Source of the DNA: Salvator merianae | Taxonomy: Eukaryota; Chordata; Lepidosauria; Squamata; Teiidae | Reading direction: 5' to 3' | Length of the DNA stretch: 64,000 nucleotides | NCBI GenBank assembly: GCA_003586115.2 | Contig: QVOM02000025.1 | Coordinates: 82,193,137-82,257,136, forward strand | Shown: positions 1-11,500 of the stretch, in pieces | Layout: the number at the start of each line of letters is the position of its first letter | How positions within the stretch are numbered: the stretch's first letter is position 1 | Notes under the pieces: generated by a model | Seen by the model: only the letters and a program-made list of their open reading frames with translations | Told to the model about the DNA's origin: nothing | Databases searched by the model: none | Made by a program: the position numbers and the translations under genes

Positions 1-217
1 AAAGGCAGCAACAACCAAAACAATTATTTGGCCATTGAACATATAGTAATACTTTTCCTAGCATTAATATTGACTAAGATGTTTGCTCACAGCTGAGCTG
101 CAATACCTACACACTCACACAGCAGACCTCTTTCTGAACTGTACTTAATATTCCTGTTTTGTCTGGGAACCATGGCTTACTGCTTCTTTTGCTTTATTTT
201 AAATATATACAAATACA

Positions 218-260
<43 letters not shown>

Positions 261-559
261 AGCAAAACAAAAGGTAAGTACTATATGTGCATGTATTATC
301 GTTTTAGTTTTTCCATTTTAAAATGTGCATCACTCCAGGACTGCCACAAAAGTTGGCAATATTTGCATGCTGCAGTATTTTAAGGTAAGTATCCTTGCTT
401 ACCAAAATCGAATACACCAGGGAGAAGCAGTGCTGGATGCTTTTTTCTGGCATGGCATTTTTTGCCACAGGGACAGCTTTTTTTTTCTTTCTAAGAAATA
501 GTGTTCAAAACATGAACCCACCTGCCTACATGGAGTGGAAGAATTCATAAGAACTGCAC
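1..559. other. SDAD1 intron, with (TA)n at 220-252
   Basis: AT-rich intronic DNA with a perfect (AT)n run of about 33 bp. No exon or other repeat recognised. Confidence 0.6.
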
Positions 560-1190
560 TATATGACGAAAGAAAAGCTCATGTGGAAAACTGAAAAAAG
601 GGCAGAAAAGGGCAACCAGAATGATCAAGAGGCTGGAAAGCCTCCCTATCAAATTCAGGCTGCAATGTCGAGGCCTCTTTAGCCTTGAAAGATGGTGTTT
701 AAGAGGAGACCTGATTAAAATGTATAAAATTATGCATGGGGTGGAAAACGTGGATAGAATTTTTTCCCCCTTTATTGCATAATACTAGAATTGGGGGCAT
801 TCTATGAAGCTGATGCACAGGAGAGTTAGGACCGACAAGGAGAAGTATTTTTTCATCCAGCAGATAATTGGTCTAAGGAATCTACTACCAGAAGAGGTGG
901 CAACAGCAGTCACCCTGGATAGCTTTACAAAAGGGTTAAACAAATTCATGGAGGACAAGAGTATCTGAATTGATGCCTAGGTACCACCTCCAGGGTGCCT
1001 CTAAAGGCCATTTGCAGAGAATCCAGAACAGATGTAGGTTTTGCCTTTGTTTTCTGCTTGAGAATGACGAGAAGCAATTGGTAGGCCACTGCGCGAAAAA
1101 GGATGCTGGACTAGGTGGGTTGTGGCCTGATCCAGCAGGGCTCCTATTATGTTCCTATGTTATGACACTGTCTGTATTATTTTTGTCATG
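560..1190 (+). repeat. CR1-like (L3-type) LINE 3' end
   Basis: Decayed reverse-transcriptase C-terminal region and 3' tail. Key strings are the 'rnLLPEEVATAVTLDSF' type reading near 880-930 and the typical end 'GCTGGACTAGG...CCTGATCCAGCAGGGCTC' near 1110-1145. Many stops. At least eight other copies occur in the window. Confidence 0.75.
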
Positions 1191-1465
1191 CAACTAAACC
1201 ACAGGAATCAAGCAGAGACTTCCCTTTCCTCACATCTGCTAGAGATGAGTATTATATTTTCTTTTAGACAGTACAGGTCCATAACAACAATTTATAATGA
1301 AAATATATTAATATGAGATTGCTGGGCATGTAGACATTATGATACTCATCACAGCCATTGATCTCACATCAGCCAATCTCTTTTGCTTCCCTTCGCATCT
1401 GCTGAGGACATTTTCTTTTCCTCTCCACAATTAAAGCCTTGCTAAGCTTGCTAATTCACACGTAC

Positions 1466-1569
1466 CTCATGGATTCCCACGAGCCTGGAAATAAGATCCA
1501 TATGCATCATCTTCACTTCAAACCTCTCTTTCGAACCCTCCAGTTGCTTTAAAATCTTTTCTGCAAAGG
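1466..1569 (-). CDS. SDAD1: SDAD1 coding exon 11 (leftmost exon in the window)
   Basis: Rest of codon 295 and codons 296-329 ([20 protein letters not shown] ... SRLVGIHE). Acceptor gttcag, donor GAG/gtacgt. Residue 295 is Ala where I recall Asp in human; no other oddity. Confidence 0.94.
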
Positions 1570-4500
1570 CTGAACACATAATTGAAAAGAGACAAACGTT
1601 CAGAACAGGGAAAGCAAAGTCTCAAAAAACACATCAGAACTGGGCACCTCGGTTTGTACCCTTTCTGTCTGACATCTGTCAACTCATTTCAGACTCAGGC
1701 TTCCCAGCTGTGAAGAGCAGTTTGAAAGGAAGGAGATGTCACTTTCCAATCTCCGTTTATGTAGGGCCAAGATCTGGTTCTCGCAAACCATGGTGTAGGG
1801 TACAACTGTGCTATGCAACTAACTACCATCTCTGGAAAATGGGGGGTTTGGGGAACACGGAAGGGAAACCTGAACTATCGGTAAGTTGATAGCAGTGCAG
1901 AAGGAAACTCAGTCTACCAGGATGCCAACTATGCTGTAGAGGGAAGGCCAGCATTACACAAAGGAGGTATGATGCCAGCGAATGCTGAATGAAAGGGACC
2001 AAGGGCCTTTTCTTGAACAAAGGCCAAGGGGTTTATTGAACAGCAAATTAATACAACGACAACTTATTTACACTGAGGCTCCTGTGGCTTGCGCACTTCT
2101 CTATTTATTCATTTACATTAGATACAGTGTCCAATCAGTGAGGCAGATTCTCCTGCCAAAACGAGAGATCTGCCTAGTGATATCTCGAACTCCGCCCACC
2201 AACAGTCATTTCCCAACTAAATTCTTCCCACCTATGGGATGAGGCCAAGCCTAGTTCATGGCAAGGATGCCAAGCAATGCCCTAGCTGACAGGAGATTAC
2301 CAACGATGTCAAAGCAAGATCATGATTTCAAAAATCATGTTACCAACCACATAAAAGCAAAAGCACATCACATTAGCTATAACTGCACTGCTAGTGATGG
2401 GATCTTCTGCAGTTTCCAGTCACGCTTTTGCGCAAAACGGCATAATAATGCGATCTGGTCATTTTGATTGTACAGCACAGAGAAATCCTGCTCACAGACT
2501 CCACAAAATCAGAGATATCAGCTCTTGCACTTTCCATGCAGAAAATGCCGATGCATTCTTATATAACATTGCTTTACTGAATACATTTATTTGAACACAA
2601 AGACCCAGCTGAAGAACTGGGTCTCATGTCTAAAAAACCCCAAAACACTATTCCCAGTAAAGTTGGCACACTTAGGCCAAGGGGTCAACCTGTAGTCTGC
2701 CAGATTTGCCCAAACTACAGCACCTATGGGAAGAGCACAGAGGCCAATTGCAAGGATGAAATAGGATTTACAGGTCACCTCTGCTCCCCCAGCAGTGTGG
2801 CAAACCAGAGTTTGCTCTGGTAGAGAATCTGTCCCCTTGAGCACCCCTAACTTAATTAAAACGTGGACAGGCAGGCAGAGAACAGAAGTTCAAAGTGGAG
2901 CAGATCAGTTGCTTGTGGAGGACTTCCACAAAGGGCCAGCAGCGGGGTGAAATTCTAACTGGAGGAGGAGGAAGAAGAAGAAGAAGAAGAAGAGGAGGAG
3001 AACAACAACAACAACTTGGTTTTTATACCCCGCTTTTCTCGGCCGAAGCTGACTCAAAGTGGCTTACAAGGTTATTTTTTCACCTGAAGGCTTACATCTA
3101 TCTATCTTCTGCATCACACAACGTGATGCTCCCTATTTATCTACTTGCAATTACTTGCTTTCGAACAGCTAGGTTGGCTGGAGCTAGAGGCCAGTAGAGA
3201 GCGCTCATCCCCTCTACACAGCAGACAGGGGCCTTGAACTCTGATCCTCCTATTGAAAGATCAGTGCCTTAGCCTTCTGCGTCACCGTGCCTCCTTTCAT
3301 CCACATTGCAAAAATGGCTCAGGAAGATCAAAAGAAAGGTTTCCAAATAGGGTCTTGCCGCCTCCTCCTCTTCACTGTTCTTACAATCCCAATTTTTAAA
3401 ATACTTTCAGTGAAGTCAAACATATTCACCTTGGGGGTCATGGATTAGGTGGATTGCTGAGAAGTTAAACACCTCTGGTTTTCGTTTCTTCTTATGTTTC
3501 TTTGCAAGAGAAAGAGAGAAAAGAAATACAAGTTCAGTGGGAAATAAGAACAAAACAGTTAACTGTCAGAGATCTGAACCAGTTTGTTGAAGGAGAAAAT
3601 ATTTCATGCCCCTTCATGGATCACAGCTTGCATAGCTCAATGAAGCTATGAGCCAAACTCAACAGGGCCACCCAAGATGGACAGGTGATAGTGGAGAGTC
3701 CTGATAAAAGGTGATGCACTGAAGAAGGAAATGGCAAACCATTCCAGTATCCTTATCATGAAAACCACACAGACAATAAAAGGTTAAAAGATATGACTCT
3801 GGAAGATGAGCCCCTCAGGTTGGAAGGTGTCCAATATGTTACACTGAGGAAGAGTGGAGGGCAATTAACATGAGCTTGGGCAAACTCTGGGAGATAGAGG
3901 AGGATGGAAAGGTTGGGCGTGCTCTGGCGCATGGGGGTCACGAAGACTCAGACACGACTGAATGAGTGAACAACAACAAAACATTTATGTAACAGAGATA
4001 ATGGGATTATGGCTACCAGCATCTCTCCTCTGAGCCCAACAAGGCAAGCATCAACAAGCTCACATCTCGTTAAATGGTTGTTGATCTTGACTGTACACAG
4101 TCAAGCGTAATTGTGGCAATACCTGAAAGAACATGAGTTTACCATTCTGGTTGAAATGGAAATGCCAGCAAAAGGAAATAGGGCCTTTACCATGGATTGG
4201 AGACCATCATATGGAACTCAAAATGAGCCCTATGAACTTTTTCTCCCCACAGTCCTAAGAAACTGGCTAGGCTGAAAATGCCCAAATGACTGAAGTTCAT
4301 TCAAAAAGCTTCACAGTCAAATGGGGATTTGAACTAGCTTGCGCCAAACTGTCATTTGCAAAAAACAAACCACTCAGAGAAGTCTAGGATAGTCAGGGGC
4401 TTCATCTGACAACCCCGGGGTCTCTAGATGTGACCACACCCACGGGGAGATGAATAATGGTGGCGGCCACATTTTGTGGAGAGATGAGCTCCCCACATCT

Positions 4501-5511
4501 TCTATAGAGGGTTCATCTGCTCCAGAGAAGGTCGCAGGTGCCATGCAGAGCACGGGGTTGTCGAGTGAGGCACCCGGTAGTCCAGGGTTTCTCTAAGTAG
4601 TTCATTTTTTACAAACTGCAGTTCAACACAAACCTAATCTGAACTCTTTATCACCTTCCCTCAAGTCCAAAGCTCACCAGCCACATTGAACCGATTCTGA
4701 TGGCTCACCTTTAAGACTCGCATTGCTTTTTCTAGCTTCTTTTTGTTCTTTGTCGTTTTTCTTCCTGTCGAATATCGGACCAATAAGTCTCTTGCTGTGG
4801 GACCATCATCCTTGGGAAGGAATGCCATTGAAGAACAATTTTAGAATTAAATAAAGCCCTGCTGGTGCAATGAACGCCCGCCCTTTGTCAAATTCAACCT
4901 CACAAGGACGTACAGCAAGTAACTTTGCATTGCATTGCTCTGAACTGATCATAAGTGTAAGCAGAAATAAATTGTAAAATTGCAATGCAAATCAGAATAG
5001 GCAAAAGGATTCTTTTTCTTCACACAGTCCAGAGTTAAACTTTGGAATTTACTAGCAGTGGCTTCCAGCCTGAATACTAGACAAATTTCCTGTGCAAATT
5101 TCCTGTTTAACTTGTAAACAGTGTAGAGTTGTTTGAAATCTACAGCAGACATGCAAAATAAAGAAACTTATGGAAGACAGGGCCATCATGAGTTACTAGC
5201 TCTAGTAAATTTGTGGTTTCAGGGAGGCATATGTAGAAGGCTACTGCTGGGAGACTGTGAACAGACAAAGCTTGTACTGATGCCTCTTCCTAAAAGCTTC
5301 CATAGACAGCTGGACTAGAGGAGCTACAGGTCTGATTCAATAGAATGTTTACTGTATTCTTATATAGGTCTTAGCATTTCCCCATTGTCGTGAAAACAGA
5401 GAAGCATTCAAGCAAGCAAAATAATAACAATAACAGCAACGATTATTTATAACGTCACTTTCACCAGAGGCCAGAACAACAAACATATACAATCAACAGA
5501 CAATCAAAAGA

Positions 5512-5544
<33 letters not shown>

Positions 5545-8500
5545 TAAAACTTGAATACGATTTATATAAAATCATCACCCTAGTTCCTCACCAGATGCTA
5601 CACACCTCTGCAGCCCCATACCTAGATGACCCACTCTTGTGAATCAAAAAGGAAAGTCTTCAATCCCTTCCACAAGCAGAGGAGATCCTCCTCCAGCCAA
5701 AGGTCCAGAGGAAGACTCTTCCACAAATATGGGGCCAGGTCTTGAAAGGCTCGCAGACTTTAGATGGTTGTAGGCATTGGTGGAACACCCAGTAATTCCT
5801 TGGCTGTAGAGCGTAGGTTCCTGGATGGTACATACCGTGTCAGCCGAGCTGCCCATCGGCATCCTTCAACTGTCCAAGTACGCAACATTTCACCAAAAGC
5901 TTGACGTGCTATGAAACACAGCTGGAGAACTCACACACACCAACATCTTGAGGGACTCCAACTCCCATCAGTCCCAGCCAACAGTCCCAGAATACATGCA
6001 GACAGGAGTTCCACGCAGAGAATACACTCACCTCTGATTCTGAGTCGCTGTCTTTTTTTTCATCTTCATCTGTTCCAAGGAAAAACTTCAAGCCGGCGAC
6101 AAGTATCTGAACAGCCACGAGACAAGTACAAATAAAGCAGCAGAACCACACAGAATGTAGCGTAGTGGTTTTGCAGCCAAGATCTCGAGCACGCTACGTT
6201 TGCGTACTACCGAGTTTGCAAAGATAAAAATACATTAGCCTTTAAACCAAGAAGAGACATTTTGTTTAGTCTTGCTTATTTATACTCCAGATTTTCATGT
6301 AGATACTCAGCGCAGCTATAAAGAAAATGCACTTAAATTTGAACATTACAAAATAGCAAGCAGGAAAGACCCTTACTAATTTAGAAGTTATACAGGACAG
6401 TCTTCTCTACCTGCTGCTCACAACCAATGCCAAGACACTGCAATAGAAAGGATTACCACAGGGGCCACCTTTCTCATTCATTTATCTGATGTTTAAGCCA
6501 TCTTTTGCTATAGAAGCACATCAGTGTACATAATAGAAATACAATAAAATTATGTGTTTTGCAAATACAAATCATGCAATAAACATTTCAGGTTAAGCCA
6601 GCAGTGCTGGATTAATACTTGGAAATGCTCAAATGACTAGCTAGGCTTTCACCAACCAGTTGAACACCTGCTGATGTTTGGCATATATATAAGGAAAGTA
6701 AACCACAATGCAGGGGGCCAACACAGTGAAGACCTTTATCCTTGCTGCCAATATTTCTACCAAACAGAAGATACTCTTGGTGCCTTAATATGCAGTTGTT
6801 CAGGACATTCTAAGTTAATAGGACTATGCGGGTAATATGGCCTAGATTCTACAATTAACACTTGAGGCCCTTTTCCAAGTCTCGCCACTAACTGAGGTTT
6901 GGAGCATGATAGTTGGGTCTTTCCCGTGGCAGCACCCTTCTTTACATCCAAGGAAATCTGCCTGGATCTGGATCTAACATCTTTCACATGCATGGGGAAG
7001 AACTCCTTTTTTCTAGGTATCCAATGTCTAGATGAATATAGTAATTTTATATTCTAGCTTTATTTTTTTTTAAGTCTGTTTTCATCAATAGCTTTTTACA
7101 TTTTTAAGAGCTCAATAGTCCAAGAATCCATCAGAGTTGGAAATGGACTAAATCAAATAAAACCACCAACATATAAATGGTGAGGAATTCAGCCATCTAA
7201 CAAGGAATCACAGAACCAAAGAGTTGGAAGGGACCTCCAGGGTCACTGAGTCCGACCCCCTGCTCAATGAAGGATTCTCTAAACCATCCCAGACAGGTGA
7301 CTGTCCAGCCTCACCTTGAAGACCTCCAGCGAAGGAGAGCCCACCACCTCCTGTGGCAACCTGTTCCAGTGACTGATTGCCCTTACTGTCAGGAAGTTTT
7401 TCCTAATATCTAGCCTGTATCTACTCCCTTGAAGTTTCATCCCATTGTTTCTAGTCCTTCCTTCCTTCCTTCCTTCCTTCCTTCCTTCCTTCCTTCCTTC
7501 CTGTGTAACTGAGAATAGGGCTAATCCCTCTGCACTGTGACAGCCCTTCAGATACCTGAAAACAGCTATCATGTCTCCTCTCAGTCTTCTCTTCTGCAGG
7601 CTGAACATTCCTAGATCCTTTAACCATTCCTCGTAGGACATGGTTTGCAGACCACTCACCATTTTGGTAGCCCTCCTCTGAACTTGCACCAGTATGTCAA
7701 TGTCTTTTTTAAGTTTGGGAATTCCCTCTAACCCCAGAATGCAGACTGGTCACTGCATGGTCTACCAGGTCCTGCACATGTTTCAGCACAAGCCAACCTG
7801 GCTGTGTGCCAAATCGCCCCTTCTGGGAGAGGGTGACCCAGTGCAGGAGGTGCTAAACCTTCCTGTGAGGACCTGAAGGGCCTTGATCTGTTCTGGCTGT
7901 GGTGAGGAATTCAACTACCTAGCAAGGAGCTTGGAAATCCCCTCTAACCTCAGGATGTGGACTGGTCACTGCATGGCCTACCAAGTCTTGCAGGTGTTTT
8001 GGCCAAAGGACGTAAGACAGAGCTCAGGCTTCTGGCTGCTGAGATAATAGAGTGACCAAACCTGAACAAGGCAGTAGATGTGTGTTGAGGTTTTATATTT
8101 AGAAGTGCCATCTAGTGGTTGTGAGAGAACACAGCAGTAAATGTCAACTGCCAGATTAATTATGCTGAACCCCCCTGAGAATAATATAGCTTATTAAGTG
8201 CAACTGAGTTGGATTCTGACTGCTGGTAACTATATGAACACCTTGCTCAGAGTCTCTTCTTCCCTCTGTTTCCCTATTTTTGTGTCTTGCCAAGTCTAGT
8301 CATCTTCTTCAACACCATAATTCTAAATATGACTACTCCTCTCCAATTTTGCAAAACGCTAATGCATTTCTTTCATCCCTCTCTCCCTCCTTTCGTTTCT
8401 TACCTTTGTGACCTTTGAAAAACAGGCTGTGGTAATGACATTCACTGTTTTGGCATCATTCCTAAACCAAGGAAAAGAGAAACCAAAGAGACCGCAGTGA

Positions 8501-11500
8501 GAACGTCGGGCAATTCATCTTGCATTGTTTCCTACAGTTCCTCATTGTTTACATTTCCCATAACTGGAAGCCAACCAGTAACCTACCAGATATTCCTTCT
8601 ATATAACTCTATCATCACATCCAGCGATATTTTAGCAGCTGTCGGGTTGCTATCTTGTAGCATTGTATACATAAAGTTCTGGAGCACCTGAAAAAGCAAG
8701 AGGGGAAATCATATTTTAAAAAATGCAAACTAATTAAAAAATAATAAGAGCCAGGATTAATTCAAATTATGAGCTTGATTTTTAGAAAGGCACACTTCAC
8801 TTACTGTGTTCATTTTGTTATTTTTGTGTTTTGCGTTGATGTTCTTGATATCTGTCACAATGTGAGTATACAACGTCTGCCAAACAAAATCAACGTTTAG
8901 TTGCACAGGAAATCAACAAATGGAAAGTCTCAGGATTTCTTCAAGTACACTAACCTGAGCAAGAGTATAGACTAGCAATTGCACTGAGACCCATTTATGC
9001 AACAGCACTTAACCTGTCCACCTAAGAGTGAACCAGTGCACAGTGCAGGATCTGGTTAAGCCGATTCACAGGCACAATTACAGAAACGGATGTACTCTTG
9101 GGGAGTGGACATCAAAAGTTGTAGGAGTAGATCCTGAGCAAACATGAGCATAAATTAATAGATTGAAGCCCTTTCCACACTCGGCCTTATTTCAGGATAT
9201 ATCCTGGAACAGGGCCCTGCTGTCCGCATGCTAGTGCAGACCATGGCAGACCCCAGGCGGGATATATCCCAGAATAAGACCCAGTGTGAAAAGGACCTAA
9301 GAGATAGTGATCAACCCAAGGTTATCCAGTACCTTCAAGGCTAAGCAATTATTTGAAAATAGGGCCTGGGCTTCGCCAAAGGTTCTGGTTAGTTTAAGTT
9401 GTTCCCAAGGAATGATTGTTCTTTGCCTCTTCTCTGTATCTTCCAGTTACGGTTAGTATTTTCCATTCTGGAGTGGTTCTCTTGGAACACAGACACCAGC
9501 CAAGTACACAAGGTCCCCTGTGTTCTGTTTGTGCTGCAGCACTTTAGACAATCCCGTACAGAGCCCAGAAACAAAGTAACTGAAATTCTCCCTCTTCTTA
9601 CAACCCATATAAGCCGATACAGGTTATTTCTGCTATTCCTCACCTTGGTAAGAGTCAGGGACATTGCCGGTGAATTTAGGAACTGTTTTAAGCCTTCTTA
9701 CTTTGCTCCAAAAATACAAATAAAGGGAGGGAGGGCGGAAAATAATCTGCAAGGTGGGACAACTTACTCTGTGACAATCAATAGAAGAAGGGACTAGTGC
9801 CAAACATCGTTTTAATTCATTAATTCTTACGAAGTAATATTCTTTGCTATGTATCTTTATGGTGACATTAATTCTGAAGCAGTACGTTTATCTCCCTAAT
9901 TTTCACGGGGAATATTTTCCCAGTTTACACTGCTACATTATGTGTTTGTGTTTTTTAGAATCTATCTTGGACTTACAGCAGAGATAATCTGTATACTCAA
10001 GTATGCACTTGATTCAATGATGTGATGCAGTGGACTAAATTTCTAAAGAAGGGCTGTGAAAGATGTGTGTTACTCATTTTCACTCTTGTTCACTACAGTG
10101 CACAGATTTTCAGTATGACCAAGAAGTGTTTTTTTTTTTAAAAGTACTGGTTAGACCTTTAAAGCCCTATACGGTTTGGGTTCTAAGTACTTAAAAGGAC
10201 TGTCTTCTCCCGGGTGGTACTGCTTACCCCACAAGGTGGACAAAAGGAGCCCTGTACTGTGGGCCATCTGTTGAGGAAGCACAGCTGACTAACATAGGGG
10301 GCAGAGCCTTCTCAGTAGCCGCTCCCCAGCTTTGGAATGCCCTCCCTTTATCATTAAAGTCAGCAGCATCAATTATTGCCTTCTGGAGGAATTTGAAAAC
10401 TTATATCTTCCAATAGTTCTTTCCCTGCTCCTGAATGTGGTTATTTTTAACTGGAGCTTTTCCATGGAAATTTTAATCTTTGTTTTAATTGTGTTTTTAG
10501 GGAAGCTTTTATTGTTATAAAGTATTGGGGGGGGGTTGTAATTGTCTTTTGCTGTGAACTGCCCTGAGGCCTACGAGTAATAGGGTAGGATTAAAATAAT
10601 AAAATAAAACACTACTTACTTTTCGTAGAAATTTATCATGGCAACGGAGGAGTTCAAAAAAAAGTTCCAGCAAGCTGGTGGGGTTGATTAGGTTCTTATT
10701 ACGCAACAGGATCAAAGCTTTGCAAAAGGTCTGATAAAGAAAGAAAGTTATCTGAAAAATTTGTCACACCATATGAATTGCTACCTTGGCTATTAGTTGC
10801 CAGGGAGCAGTTGAAACAGTCTTAACCTACATGAATCTACTTAATTCTATTTCAATGTCATCTAAATTGGCTGCTATTGCCAAATCTTTTAAAGTAGCAA
10901 ATTCCATACTTTTGACTGATTCACATGCATCTACATCCTAGAATGTTCCTATCTACCACAGGCAGGACAGTGACTTCTTACCTAGATAACAGAACAAGGA
11001 GCAACGTTTGTCATCTTCTCTTGTGACTTTTACTAAACAGACTGGAACACAGCATTGAATTTTCAAATACAGTATATGGGGACCACTCCTGTATTATTCT
11101 GCAGAAAAACACTGTTTTATCTATACTCCCATCAGCCCAATCTGAAGAACTGAGTGTGGAACTTCAGAAAGAAGCTAGAACATACACCAGTGTAAGTCTA
11201 TTCAGTTCTAAAATGTACACCCCATCTTCTTAGAATTCTGAAGTACTGTAGTTTGGCATAAATTCTAAGGATGATCTTTTGCAGAATTTTCCACTCACGT
11301 GCAATATTCATATTTGATCAGCAGACTTACCATCCGAAGATCAGCATCCAAGACTGTGTGATTATAGGAAAGCAATTCCTTTAGTTGCTGTGGGAAGTCT
11401 ACAAGATATTTCGGATAGCAATGGCCAACCTATTCCCAAAGAAGAAAAAAATCAAGAAAGTGACTTTGAAGATGTGTGTCCAAAACATAAAATAAAAATG

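Noticed and set aside
7279..7689. 136-codon minus-strand frame
   Set aside because: CR1 reverse-transcriptase C-terminus with a microsatellite, not a host gene.
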